Below, piece by piece: positions 35,665 to 44,916 of a stretch of DNA of 56,412 nucleotides. The number at the start of each line of letters is the position of its first letter. The first letter of the stretch is position 1. Source of the DNA: Nitrospinota bacterium (GTDB lineage Bacteria; Nitrospinota; Nitrospinia; Nitrospinales; VA-1); assembly GCA_009873655.1 (NCBI GenBank), contig WAIB01000002.1:1-56412 (forward strand). Reading direction: 5' to 3'. Below the pieces are notes generated by a model, which was given only the letters and a program-made list of their open reading frames with translations, made no database searches and was not told the origin of the DNA. A program made the position numbers and the translations under genes.

Positions 35665-36537
35665 ATGTTTGAAGGATCATTTGTTGCAATAGTCACTCCA
35701 TTTAAAAACGGCAAGGTGGATGCCAAAGCCCTCAAAGGGTTAATCGAATTTCATATCGAAAATGGTACTAACGGTGTTGTTCCCTGCGGCACAACAGGCG
35801 AATCAGCAACGCTAAACCATCAGGAACACGAAGAGGTTATTCGGATAACAGTGGAAACCTGTGAGGGCAGGGTGCCGGTTCTCGCAGGTACCGGATCGAA
35901 CTCGACTCAGGAAGCCATCGAGTTGACGAAGAGCGCTCAAAACCTGGGTGCCGATGGTGCCTTGCTGATAACACCCTATTACAACAAACCCACTCAGGAA
36001 GGCCTTTACCAGCATTTTGAGGCGGTCGCCAGGGAAACTAGGCTGCCAATTGTCCTTTATAATGTTCCAAGCCGAACCTCAATCAATATGCAACCGTCAA
36101 CGGTGGCGCGGCTTTCTAAAATAGAAAATATTGTGGGCATAAAAGAGGCTTCTGGAAATCTGGTCCAGGTCAGCGAAATAATTCGATCTTGCGGTCCCGA
36201 TTTCGAGGTTATTTCAGGAGAAGATGCACTCACGTGGCCGATACTGGCTCTGGGTGGCAAGGGGGTGATCTCGGTTACGGCCAATCTGGTCCCCGACAAG
36301 TTTGCCCGGTTATGCAAGGCAGCATTGGCTGGAGATATGGAGACGGCGCGGTCGTTACATTATGAACTGATGAAACTCAATGACATCATGTTTATCGAGA
36401 CAAATCCCATCCCTGTCAAAGCTGCACTGGCTATTATGGGTCGTATCGATAATGAGTTTCGTGCTCCGCTTTGTCCCCCATCGAAAAACAACCTGGCCGC
36501 ATTGCAATCGGTTCTTGAAGAATATTCATTGGCATAA
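35665..36537 (+). CDS. dapA: 4-hydroxy-tetrahydrodipicolinate synthase
   Basis: Condenses pyruvate with aspartate semialdehyde, committing carbon to lysine. The 290 residues show CGTTGESATL near residue 44, TPYYNKPTQEGLYQHF with the active-site Tyr near 134, VLYNVPSRT and the Schiff-base Lys in VGIKEASGN near 162. It follows dapF by 20 bases. Nothing odd. Confidence 0.97.
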   Translation: MFEGSFVAIVTPFKNGKVDAKALKGLIEFHIENGTNGVVPCGTTGESATLNHQEHEEVIRITVETCEGRVPVLAGTGSNSTQEAIELTKSAQNLGADGALLITPYYNKPTQEGLYQHFEAVARETRLPIVLYNVPSRTSINMQPSTVARLSKIENIVGIKEASGNLVQVSEIIRSCGPDFEVISGEDALTWPILALGGKGVISVTANLVPDKFARLCKAALAGDMETARSLHYELMKLNDIMFIETNPIPVKAALAIMGRIDNEFRAPLCPPSKNNLAALQSVLEEYSLA

Positions 36538-36648
36538 GCCCTTAGCGGATCAGACAACCAGGGAATATTTTAGTTAAAGGTTTTACTGTATTCGTGACGG
36601 GTACGGATTATTATCCAAAGGCGTTTTGCCTGATAAGGAGTAGGTGTT

Positions 36649-37449
36649 TTGACAAAGATTTTAGTAGTAGGAATAGCCGGACGCATGGGCAAGACCATTG
36701 CCGAGTGTATTGGAGACACGGAAGGGGTTGAACTGGGAGGCGGGACCGAACGCGCGGGAAGCGACTTTATCAACCAGGATATCGGCGAGGTGGCAGGGAT
36801 CGGTAAAAAAGGTATTGCGGTTGTGGATGATCCTGCATTGGCTCTGGAACATTGTGATGTTGCCATTGACTTCACGACCCCCGCATCCAGTATGTTTACT
36901 CTCAACTCTGCTGCGGAAAGTGGAAAACCGGTGGTGGTGGGCACAACAGGGTTTTCACCGGATCAAAAAAAAGAAATTGCGAATATAGGTAAAAAGATTC
37001 CCCTGGTTGTCGCACCCAATATGAGTATTGGAGTGAATGTTTTGTTCAAGCTGGTTGCCGATGCGGCACGGGTTTTGGGTGACGATTATGATGTAGAAAT
37101 TGTCGAGGCCCACCACAAGTTTAAAAAAGACGCTCCCAGTGGCACAGCGGTGCGCATCTCTGAAATCGTTGCCGATTCGTTGGGTCGAGATCTCGAACAG
37201 GTCGGTGTTTATGGAAGGAAGGGGCTTGCCGAAAGGACGCCTAAGGAAATTGGTGTTCACACCGTGAGGGCAGGGGATATAATTGGAGAACACCGGGTCT
37301 TGTTTGGAGGCATGGGAGAAAACTTCGAAATCTTTCACCGTGCGCAAAGCAGGCAGACATTCGCTCGTGGATCTATCCGGGCTGCGCAATGGATTCTTGA
37401 TAAGCCCAAAGGGATTTATGATATGCAGGATGTTCTCGGGCTAAAATAA
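36649..37449 (+). CDS. dapB: 4-hydroxy-tetrahydrodipicolinate reductase
   Basis: Reduces the DapA product using NAD(P)H. The 266 residues have the nucleotide-binding VVGIAGRMGKTIAE at the start, TTGFSPDQ near residue 105, and the catalytic EAHHKFKKDAPSGTA near 158. The start is TTG at 36649 with AAGGAG eight bases upstream. The next gene, a molybdoenzyme, begins nine bases after its stop. Confidence 0.96.
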   Translation: MTKILVVGIAGRMGKTIAECIGDTEGVELGGGTERAGSDFINQDIGEVAGIGKKGIAVVDDPALALEHCDVAIDFTTPASSMFTLNSAAESGKPVVVGTTGFSPDQKKEIANIGKKIPLVVAPNMSIGVNVLFKLVADAARVLGDDYDVEIVEAHHKFKKDAPSGTAVRISEIVADSLGRDLEQVGVYGRKGLAERTPKEIGVHTVRAGDIIGEHRVLFGGMGENFEIFHRAQSRQTFARGSIRAAQWILDKPKGIYDMQDVLGLK

Positions 37450-37458
37450 AAAAGAGCC

Positions 37459-38238
37459 ATGAAAAACGACAACAAAAATCCTGATTCCGTAAAAAATAGA
37501 AGAGGATTTTTGCGGCGTGATTTCCTGAAGCTCATTTCTTTTGCTGGTTTTTCCACGTTGCTTCCGGGTCGCGCTTCCGGCCTGGAAGACTACCGAAACG
37601 ATAAAAACGTTCCCAAACAGTACATTCAAAATCGCGATGTTCCTGGTTTTCATATTCGCAGCGCAAACCCTTTTCTGGGAGTGGATATGGGAAACTGGGG
37701 ACTTGCCGTTGGGGGGATGGTGAAGAAACCCATCGGACTCGGTTACGAAGATTTATTCGGGTTCAAAATGGTATCGCAGGTTTCCCGGCTCAAGTGCGTT
37801 GAATGCTGGTCAGCGAAAGCCGAGTGGGAAGGTTTTAAATTCTCGGAACTCGTGGAAAAGGTACAGCCCGACCCTTCCGCGAGATATGTTTATATCCAAT
37901 CTGCAGATTCTTATTACGAAAGCTTTTTGTTAGAGGAATTGCTTCGTCCCCGAGTGCTGTTTGTTCTCCGGATGAATGGAAAATCGTTAAGCAAAGACCA
38001 TGGTTACCCATTGCGGTTGATCGCCCCATTTAAATACGGATACAAAAATATCAAGTACATCACCAGCATCAAGTTTCTGGATAAACGAAAAAGAAACTAC
38101 TGGTCTAACAGCGGTCCCTACTCAGTAGACGGAACCATTCAGCCGGGTATTGATCACCCTCTTGATTTCAACAAGAAACCCTTGCCAATTAACGGAGGTG
38201 AAGTTTTTCATTTTTTCGACAAACGCCCTCGAAGCTGA
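37459..38238 (+). CDS. YedY/MsrP-like periplasmic molybdoenzyme
   Basis: A 259-residue sulfite-oxidase-fold protein exported folded by the Tat system: the N-terminus holds LRRDFLKLISFAGF. The molybdenum-ligand Cys lies in LKCVECWSAKAEWEG near residue 115, and the family block GYPLRLIAPFKYGYKNIKYI near 190 is present. It lacks the longer N-terminal extension of typical MsrP and has only 50 percent-like local resemblance by eye, so the substrate (methionine sulfoxide, sulfite or other) is open. It is cotranscribed with dapB and directly precedes a SUMF1 lipoprotein gene. Confidence 0.78.
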   Translation: MKNDNKNPDSVKNRRGFLRRDFLKLISFAGFSTLLPGRASGLEDYRNDKNVPKQYIQNRDVPGFHIRSANPFLGVDMGNWGLAVGGMVKKPIGLGYEDLFGFKMVSQVSRLKCVECWSAKAEWEGFKFSELVEKVQPDPSARYVYIQSADSYYESFLLEELLRPRVLFVLRMNGKSLSKDHGYPLRLIAPFKYGYKNIKYITSIKFLDKRKRNYWSNSGPYSVDGTIQPGIDHPLDFNKKPLPINGGEVFHFFDKRPRS

Positions 38239-38268
38239 AATTAATAGTTCTAAACCTCTGAATATATA

Positions 38269-38985
38269 GTGAACCCTTTTACTTTATGCTTCCTCTTATT
38301 ATTTCTTTTCGCCTGCGACTCCCATGAAGTAGCACAAATCGAGGTGAATGTTCCCGTGGGGGTGCAGGTTCCCGAAGATATGGTTTATATTCCCGCCGGG
38401 GAATTTATTATGGGACATGTCGATGAGCCTCGAACGAGGCTTGGGCAAAAAGTGTCCTCAAAGGCTTACCTCATTGACCGTTATGAATTGAGCCGTGAAC
38501 GGTACAAGAAATTTCAACCGAAATATACTTTCCCTCCTAAATCAGGGCTTTACCCGGTCACCCATGTTTCCTATGCGGAGTCCTTGGATTATTGCCAGGC
38601 GCAAGGAAAAAGGTTGCCGACGGAAATTGAATGGGAAAAAGCGGCACGAGGCACCGATGGAAGAAAATGGCCATGGAGCATTTTTGTTGACCACCCTAAC
38701 AATGGTTTCTCGGGTTTTATGTCAGAGCCGGTGAATAAAAGAGAAGAATGGATCAGTCCTTATGGCGTTTACGGAATGGGGCATAACGTCTGGGAATGGA
38801 TTGGCGAAGAATATACGTATCCGGGACAGCCTGAAAATGAACGCAACCTGTTTAAAGTTTTACGCGGTGGATTACTGCAGACCCATATCACCATCAGATT
38901 TTCACCTACCTATTTCAGGAACTGGATGGATCCGGAATCCAAACTTAATTTTATTGGTTTTCGTTGCGCGAAAAGTGTGGATTGA
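38269..38985 (+). CDS. SUMF1-domain lipoprotein
   Basis: A 238-residue lipoprotein: signal peptide with lipobox LFAC near residue 16, then a SUMF1 (FGE-sulfatase) fold with MVYIPAGEFIMG near 40, YLIDRYELSRERY, KRLPTEIEWEKAARG near 120, GHNVWEWIGEE and a C-terminal GFRCAKS. The active-site Cys pair of true formylglycine-generating enzyme, expected after RGG, is absent (LRGGLLQTHITIRF), so it is not a sulfatase activator. It begins at a GTG and lies 30 bases after the YedY-like gene, suggesting a partner role. Confidence 0.82.
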   Translation: MNPFTLCFLLLFLFACDSHEVAQIEVNVPVGVQVPEDMVYIPAGEFIMGHVDEPRTRLGQKVSSKAYLIDRYELSRERYKKFQPKYTFPPKSGLYPVTHVSYAESLDYCQAQGKRLPTEIEWEKAARGTDGRKWPWSIFVDHPNNGFSGFMSEPVNKREEWISPYGVYGMGHNVWEWIGEEYTYPGQPENERNLFKVLRGGLLQTHITIRFSPTYFRNWMDPESKLNFIGFRCAKSVD

Positions 38986-39002
38986 AAAAAGGAAGGTATA
39001 AG

Positions 39003-39479
39003 TTAGTAGTCGCCCCTTAAGTGACCGGTGATTTCTTTTGCCGCACGCTCAAACAATTTTTCTTCTGTGCCCCCGGTGGGCCCCCCTTTAACCCAGGAAT
39101 GGACTTCCCAGGCCCCGACCAAATCACGGCCATCAAAGAGGGCTACTTTGACTCTTAATTTTGATTTTGCGGAATCAGAAAATCCCATCGATGCGATACG
39201 CAAGGTACGACTGCCTTCATCGTATTCGAGAACTTTATATTTAAGACGATATCGGGCACTTTCTCCCGCAAGGGCGTAACTGGTGTTTTGCATTTCGTGC
39301 TCAATGGCGCCTTGCAATTGCGAACCGGCATCCTGTAAATCGAAACTCCTTCGGGTCAAATCAATCAGTACAATGGTATTTTCGGAGTTCGCATACCGTT
39401 TCTTGGTGACCGAATCTACCCCCGAACAAGCAGGTAGGGCCAGCAGAGAAATGATTAGGATTTCAGCGATGAATTTCAT
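39003..39479 (-). CDS. DUF4410-like lipoprotein
   Basis: A 158-residue exported lipoprotein with lipobox LPAC near residue 18. The mature part reads like the DUF4410 family: a TIVLIDLTRRSFD strand, RYRLKYKVLEYDEGSR, and a C-terminal AAKEITGHLRGDY helix. Function unknown. It is convergent with the SUMF1 lipoprotein gene, 17 bases apart. Confidence 0.6.
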   Translation of the reverse strand: MKFIAEILIISLLALPACSGVDSVTKKRYANSENTIVLIDLTRRSFDLQDAGSQLQGAIEHEMQNTSYALAGESARYRLKYKVLEYDEGSRTLRIASMGFSDSAKSKLRVKVALFDGRDLVGAWEVHSWVKGGPTGGTEEKLFERAAKEITGHLRGDY

Positions 39480-39584
39480 TGTATTTGCAAAGGATTAATA
39501 TTCCCAGTAGTTTAGCAGATTTTTGCCGGATTTTTCAATCCCGAATTTTGAGGATTTCGGTTTCGCAAAACTCAAATGGGAAGA

Positions 39585-41327
39585 TTACCCCTGGAACCAG
39601 TGAAGGACGCTTTCTTCAAATTGGCTGAACCAGATTTGAATTTCTATGGGAATGATGCTGTTGATATAGGTCATGTAGCCAGTGGCAAGAACGATTCCTA
39701 AAACGATCAGCAGAATTCCACTGAACAGATTGGTGGTGTGCAGGAATACCGTTTTCCCGCCGATGGAAACATCCCAGCCTTTACCTCGCAGCAGGGTCCA
39801 GAACATTCCGTCTTTTGGCAGACTACCGCACACGGTGGCAACGAGGATCAGGGGAAGGCCAAGCCCCACCGCGTAAAAGAACAAAAGATTCATTCCCTGA
39901 TAGATGGTTTTTTCAGAAGCCGCAAGCATTAGAATGCTCGAGAGGATTGGGCCAACGCAGGGGGTCCAGCCAAGGGCGAAAGTCGCGCCAAACAGGAAAA
40001 AACCAATGAAGGTGGAGGCGGGTTTTCCCTGGAAACTGGCACCTGAGAATCCTTTTCCAAATAAGGTCATGACCCCGAAGATCAACACGATTCCGCCCCC
40101 GATTTGCGAAATCTGAAACATATAGTCGCGTAACAATTGGCCAAGGGCACTGGCTGATGCCCCCATGGCAACAAACAAAGTCGCAAGCCCGAAAAAGAAA
40201 GCGAGAGACATCATGCCCATGCGCGCCCGGTCGGTCTGTGCTGTCACAGCGAAATAAGCGGGCAGGATGGGCAGAGTACAGGGCGATAAAAAACTGAATA
40301 CTCCGGCGATAAAAGCCAGAAGGGTTAAGACGAGAATTCCGGAATCAGGAAGATTGGACTTGGGCTGGAAAGGATTGAACGAAGCCTTGGGGCTATTATC
40401 CAAAGGCAAAGGTTTTTCAACCGGGTTGGTTTTGTTCGACACCCCTGCGGGGGGGGTGGAAAAAGATAATGTCGTTTGCACAGGTTTGTTTTCGCTTACA
40501 CAGCGAAACCCTACATCGGGTCCCGGTTCATCGGGGTTAGCGAATTGCCTGTAACCGCTTCGAGCAAACATTTTAATGGCATTGGCATAAAGGTCGCCGG
40601 GAAAATGTCCGATATCGCTCGCGGAGTGACCGCGTAAAATCTTGTATCCCGAATCGTAATATTCATTTTTATGGGTGCTGCCTTTATAGGGTTTGTAGTC
40701 ATCCCGGACCCATTCCCAGACGTTTCCTACCAGGTCATGCACTCCTTCTTTCGTTGCGGATTTTGGAAAACTTCCCACATTGACCGGTTTGTTTTTGCTG
40801 CCGGCACGTTTGGATAGATTTGCGAGACCCGGTTGATATTCGTTTCCCCATGGGTATTCATTGCTTTCAGTTCCTTTTGCCGCGCGTTCCCATTGTTTTT
40901 CAGTGGGCAGCATTTTCCCCGCCCATTGGCAAAAGTTCGCCGCATCAAACCAGGTGACCCAGGTTACAGGTTCTTTGTCTTTTCCGGCGGGGAAATTATT
41001 ACTGACCCAGTTTCCGGGTGGGATGGCACCTAAATCATCCACATACTTCTTATATCGTTCATAGGTGACTTCAAATACGTCTATGTAAAATCCTTTTAGG
41101 AAAATCTTTTGTTGTGGAGTTTCATCGGCGTACCACGGTTTGGGTATTCCAAGAGAAAGTGCCTCGGCCGCCTCATCTTTTTTATTGGTTCCGAAAATAA
41201 AGTGTCCGGGGGGAATATGAACCATCTCCCCTTCCAGGGAGAGATCCGCGGTTGATTGTGCCCAACCTGATAAGGGCAGGAAAAAAACGGTTAGTATTAA
41301 CAGGTAGAGTTTCAGGCGCGGGAGCAA
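39585..41327 (-). CDS. SUMF1 domain fused to CcdA/DsbD-type membrane domain
   Basis: A 580-residue fusion. Residues 1-24 are a signal peptide; about 34-283 form a SUMF1 domain (MVHIPPGHFIFG, GFYIDVFEVTYERY, KMLPTEKQWERAAKG, VGNVWEWVRDD, GFRCVSENK); a Pro-rich linker follows; about 332-560 is a six-span CcdA/DsbD domain with the two redox Cys in FLSPCTLPILPAY and GWTPCVGPILSS. The latter domain moves electrons from cytoplasmic thioredoxin to periplasmic thiol proteins. In ordinary DsbD the N-terminal domain is an Ig-like thiol carrier, not SUMF1. The SUMF1 part has no Cys pair after RGH. A TlpA-like gene lies 11 bases upstream. Confidence 0.9.
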   Translation of the reverse strand: MLPRLKLYLLILTVFFLPLSGWAQSTADLSLEGEMVHIPPGHFIFGTNKKDEAAEALSLGIPKPWYADETPQQKIFLKGFYIDVFEVTYERYKKYVDDLGAIPPGNWVSNNFPAGKDKEPVTWVTWFDAANFCQWAGKMLPTEKQWERAAKGTESNEYPWGNEYQPGLANLSKRAGSKNKPVNVGSFPKSATKEGVHDLVGNVWEWVRDDYKPYKGSTHKNEYYDSGYKILRGHSASDIGHFPGDLYANAIKMFARSGYRQFANPDEPGPDVGFRCVSENKPVQTTLSFSTPPAGVSNKTNPVEKPLPLDNSPKASFNPFQPKSNLPDSGILVLTLLAFIAGVFSFLSPCTLPILPAYFAVTAQTDRARMGMMSLAFFFGLATLFVAMGASASALGQLLRDYMFQISQIGGGIVLIFGVMTLFGKGFSGASFQGKPASTFIGFFLFGATFALGWTPCVGPILSSILMLAASEKTIYQGMNLLFFYAVGLGLPLILVATVCGSLPKDGMFWTLLRGKGWDVSIGGKTVFLHTTNLFSGILLIVLGIVLATGYMTYINSIIPIEIQIWFSQFEESVLHWFQG

Positions 41328-41338
41328 GGGCTTATCCT

Positions 41339-41854
41339 TTACTTGAGAAGGTTTTCGAAATAAAGAATATTACTGGGTGTGGCCCAGTCTTCTGCGCCAT
41401 ATAAGGCTCCGATAATTTTTCCCTTTGGGTCGATCATAAATGTGGAAGGAAGGCTTACCACGCCAAATTGGTTGCTGGCCTTTAAACGCTGGTCAAGAAG
41501 GATGGGAAAGCTTATCTTATGAGCTTTGACAAAAGGTTTCACCACCGCTTCACCAAACATATCGTTTGAGATGGCCAGCATGACAAAGTTTTTATTTTTA
41601 AATCTTTGGTACAAAGTTTCCAAAGAGGGCATTTCAATTTTGCAGGGTCCGCACCAGGTGGCCCAGAAATTTATCAGAACAAATTTTCCGCGAAATTCAC
41701 TGAGGCTGACTTCTTTTCCTTCCAGGTTTTTCAGGGTGAAGTTGGGCGCGGTTTCCCCTTCAATAATTTTTGCAGAAGCAAGGTCAGCTAAAGCGAAAAA
41801 CAATGACAGGAAAACAAAGACCTGAAAAAATTTTTTATTGAATCGGGTAATCAC
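41339..41854 (-). CDS. TlpA/ResA-like periplasmic thioredoxin
   Basis: Exported thiol-disulfide protein of about 171 residues. A signal peptide (VFVFLSLFFALADLASA) is followed by the AhpC/TSA-thioredoxin fold with PNFTLKNLEGKEVSLSEFRG, the redox motif WATWCGPCK near residue 68 and the cis-Pro region VVSLPSTFMID. The frame is open upstream to a TTG at 41935 that overlaps the nfu gene; GTG at 41854 is preferred because it gives a normal signal peptide, though no ribosome site is clear. It is the natural electron acceptor of the SUMF1-CcdA fusion encoded just downstream. Confidence 0.85.
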   Translation of the reverse strand: MITRFNKKFFQVFVFLSLFFALADLASAKIIEGETAPNFTLKNLEGKEVSLSEFRGKFVLINFWATWCGPCKIEMPSLETLYQRFKNKNFVMLAISNDMFGEAVVKPFVKAHKISFPILLDQRLKASNQFGVVSLPSTFMIDPKGKIIGALYGAEDWATPSNILYFENLLK

Positions 41855-41918
41855 AAACGGTCTATATGATGAAAACAAAGTGAGGTAACGGATAAGGCGG
41901 TGTACAATGTCGGCAGAG

Positions 41919-42149
41919 CTACTCGACAGCCTCAATGCAGCGGACCATGGGAATGGCTTTTTTAAGCGCTTTTTCGATTCCCATTTTTAAAGTCATCGTG
42001 GAGCTTGAACAGGAACTGCATGCTCCCACCAGGCGAACCTTGACCACGCCGTCTTCTATGTCAACCAACTCCACATTACCCCCGTCCTGCATCAGCATGG
42101 GTCGCAGAGTTTCGAGGACTTCTTCGACTTCTTCTTTCATAGATTCCAT
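41919..42149 (-). CDS. NifU C-terminal (Nfu) Fe-S scaffold protein
   Basis: A 76-residue Nfu domain that holds or transfers a 4Fe-4S cluster. The CxxC is in VGACSSCSSSTMTLK near residue 43, preceded by LRPMLMQDGGNVELVDI and ended by IEKALKKAIPMV. It stands alone as a single-domain protein and precedes TlpA on the same strand; the neighbours upstream are ferredoxins, likely clients. Confidence 0.94.
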   Translation of the reverse strand: MESMKEEVEEVLETLRPMLMQDGGNVELVDIEDGVVKVRLVGACSSCSSSTMTLKMGIEKALKKAIPMVRCIEAVE

Positions 42150-42240
42150 TCAAATAAGTTGTTGAGTCCTGACAGTTACAAATCGAAGACGGCTGTTATT
42201 TATATTTTGGCCGGAAAGAGGCCATAAATTTTGCCGCGGG

Positions 42241-42525
<285 letters not shown>

Positions 42526-42987
42526 TTATATGGGATTTCGTTCAAAAGTTTTTGTTTCCGGGTTCCAGCCGAATAATGCCTGGTCCCGGACTTTTTCACT
42601 ATAAACGGAAACGACCAGATACTGCGTTCCCGGGTAGATGGGTGTTTCTCCATCGAACAGGGCCATTCGAGTATCTTCTTCCGAAAAATAGGCGTCGTGC
42701 TCAGGGTGGGAGTGATACAAAACTTTAAAAACCCGGCCCTTCGAACTTGCCTCGCTTAAAAGCTTTTGTAGCTCTAATGCACTAATATTATACGCTGTAC
42801 GGGCATCCCTAGTAAAGTTCTCTGGATCTTTTTCGTGCAGCTTGTTTTGTATATTCTCACACCGGTAAACAACATTATCGTCGTTATGGTCCGGATTTCC
42901 AACAACAATTCCACAGCATTCGTAGGGATATTCCTCCACGGCGTGCCGGTGGATTTCATCCAGTTGTTCTTTCTCAAGTGGGGACAT
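42526..42987 (-). CDS. JAMM/MPN metalloprotease
   Basis: A 153-residue Zn metalloprotease of the M67/Mov34 family. The JAMM motif is complete: Glu in the N-terminal ECCGIVVG segment and HSHPEHDAYFSEED near residues 93-106. Bacterial members (Mec, RadC-unlike) cleave ubiquitin-like sulfur carriers such as CysO or ThiS/MoaD fusions or process precursors for cysteine synthesis. No carrier gene is adjacent, but neighbours are ferredoxins and Nfu, suggesting sulfur or Fe-S metabolism. Confidence 0.9.
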   Translation of the reverse strand: MSPLEKEQLDEIHRHAVEEYPYECCGIVVGNPDHNDDNVVYRCENIQNKLHEKDPENFTRDARTAYNISALELQKLLSEASSKGRVFKVLYHSHPEHDAYFSEEDTRMALFDGETPIYPGTQYLVVSVYSEKVRDQALFGWNPETKTFERNPI

Positions 42988-43037
42988 GAAGTATTTTGGA
43001 GTCTTCCGTATTGGTTGTCAAATGGTTTTGGGAAATT

Positions 43038-43328
43038 TCAGGGGTTGGTACGAACCACCAGATTGTCCGTTACGGCAACCTGACACGCCATGCGAAAATC
43101 GTCGGGTTTCTTGCTCAGTTTTTCCGTTTCGACGTCATTTCTGGGATCCAGCTTTCCGGACAAAACCTGTACGGTACAGGCGGTGCATAAACCGCGCCCC
43201 CGACAGTTGAGAATTTTGGTGATGTGGGGGTAAATACTGAACTTATTTCGGATAGAAGCTTCGCGGAGATTTTCTCCTTCTTCTACTTCAATGGTACGGT
43301 TTTCTTTTTCAAAACGAACTTTTAGCAT
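43038..43328 (-). CDS. 2Fe-2S ferredoxin
   Basis: A 96-residue plant-type-fold ferredoxin. The four cluster Cys are in LNCRGRGLCTACTV (residues about 42-51) and MACQVAV near 80, giving the C-x5-C-x2-C ... C pattern. It is encoded just upstream of the JAMM protease (50 bases). The redox partner is unknown. Confidence 0.9.
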   Translation of the reverse strand: MLKVRFEKENRTIEVEEGENLREASIRNKFSIYPHITKILNCRGRGLCTACTVQVLSGKLDPRNDVETEKLSKKPDDFRMACQVAVTDNLVVRTNP

Positions 43329-43490
43329 GGTCGACTCTTTTGGGATTGATTGACTAAGGGATCATATCTAAATAAGCCCTGCCAGTGCAATATTTTTTCC
43401 TGTCCACTCCCGTGGAGGAAATGGTTTTCTCCGCATTTGTCATACAACCTTCCGGATGAGAATTTTGCCTAAGCCCTGGCTTTTTTAAAG

Positions 43491-44444
43491 TTATCGGATG
43501 CCGGTTCCGCTCCCGCCATGAAACAGAATGCTCTCCTCGTTGAGTCGCTCCAGCTGATCGGGAGTCAGCGTAATTTCCCCGGCAGCACAGAATTCTTTCA
43601 CCTGGTCCACTCTTCGCGCCCCTACCACGGTGGTGGTGATATTCTTTTGCTGGATCACCCAGGCAAGCGCCACGTTGATGGCGGCCGTATTGATTTCATC
43701 CGCAATTTCCTGAACCGTGTCTCGCATGTCTTGCGAGTTATTAATAGCAGCGGGTACATACAGGTGGTAGTCCCTGCGGGCGGGTGCGTTTAATGCTTCT
43801 CCATCCAACCGGCCGGCTAAAAGACCACGGGCAGTCGGCGAACACGCCATGTAACCGATACCGGCCTTTTCACATTCCCTCAAATGCTCTCCTTCGTACA
43901 AGCGGTGAAGCAGGTTATATGGAACCTGGTTGACCGTGAACACCGGGGCGGCCTCTGACATGAGGATAATGTCCTTCGCCAGGAAATTCGAGATACCGAC
44001 CGTTCGTGCCTTGCCACTTTCTTTGAGTCCAGCCATGACGTCGCACAACCTCTGCATGTCTCCAAAGGAGTCGACATAGAAACCCGGCCAGTGGACCAGG
44101 TAGGAATCGACATAATCCCGCCCAAGATTTTTCAATGTACGTTCAAGACGCGACATATAACCCTCGACTGTCATTTCGGCATCGGGCGTGATTTTGGAAA
44201 TGATGAGGACATCGTTTTTCCGGGAACCCAGGGCCTTGCCGAGGCGGCGTTCGGATTCGCCTTTGCCATAAGCCTCGGCCGTGTCAAACGCCATGATGCC
44301 GCACTCCAGGGCGGTCTTCACTATTTTATCGGCTTCTTCTTCCGAACACTCGTCCCCCCAATCTCTGCTGGGGGCTATCTGCAGGCCGCCCAGGGTGAGG
44401 GCGGTCCAGGGGATGTCGAGTCCTTCGACTTTTTTCGAATGCAT
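43491..44444 (-). CDS. Aldo/keto reductase
   Basis: A 317-residue NADPH-dependent oxidoreductase with the TIM-barrel of the AKR superfamily. Catalytic features seen are FDTAEAYGKGESERRLG (Asp and Tyr near residue 52), KITPDAEM with the Lys near 84, and YLVHWPGF with the His near 118, plus the C-terminal VVGARRVDQVKE phosphate-binding region. GGAGAAATA precedes the ATG. Substrate unknown. Confidence 0.92.
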   Translation of the reverse strand: MHSKKVEGLDIPWTALTLGGLQIAPSRDWGDECSEEEADKIVKTALECGIMAFDTAEAYGKGESERRLGKALGSRKNDVLIISKITPDAEMTVEGYMSRLERTLKNLGRDYVDSYLVHWPGFYVDSFGDMQRLCDVMAGLKESGKARTVGISNFLAKDIILMSEAAPVFTVNQVPYNLLHRLYEGEHLRECEKAGIGYMACSPTARGLLAGRLDGEALNAPARRDYHLYVPAAINNSQDMRDTVQEIADEINTAAINVALAWVIQQKNITTTVVGARRVDQVKEFCAAGEITLTPDQLERLNEESILFHGGSGTGIR

Positions 44445-44541
44445 TATTTCTCCATTTCTTAGCGAAAGTTAATCAGTATATAAAAAAACTTTTTTGTCAT
44501 TATTAAAAGGGTTGACCCGTTTCCCACCGGTCGCTTGCCGG

Positions 44542-44865
44542 TTAGGAGCAGGCCTCAATTTGAACAAATTCCCTGACCGTTCCTTTTCCCCAATACCCAT
44601 AGAACGCATTTCCCGGCGTATTGCACTGGGTGGTCATGTGGATATACTGATTTTCCCCGTTGCCGGCTTTCAGGATTCCCACATGGGAATAGGGGGGGAT
44701 AGTCCCGCCGCAATTGGCGCAATCGGTAGAATAGTCCTGGCACAACTTTTCCAGGCAGGGTCCACAGATCACTGGATTGAAGACAAAAATTTCCTGTCCT
44801 TTAAATTCCAGAAATGTAGGAACGGAAGTCACCGCTGTTCCACATTCTTTACAGGGTCGATTCAT
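44542..44865 (-). CDS. Cys-rich zinc-ribbon-like protein
   Basis: A 107-residue soluble protein with three CxxC pairs: CKECG near residue 5, CGPC near 34 and CANCGG near 50, plus a CNTPG and a last Cys next to the C-terminus. The pattern suggests one or two zinc ribbons. No family was recognised. It lies 51 bases downstream of mreB on the same strand and may be cotranscribed. Confidence 0.6.
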   Translation of the reverse strand: MNRPCKECGTAVTSVPTFLEFKGQEIFVFNPVICGPCLEKLCQDYSTDCANCGGTIPPYSHVGILKAGNGENQYIHMTTQCNTPGNAFYGYWGKGTVREFVQIEACS

Positions 44866-44916
44866 TTTTTGATGGAACGAATAAAATTAAGAATGGGAAA
44901 TTGTACCGTAACGGAT

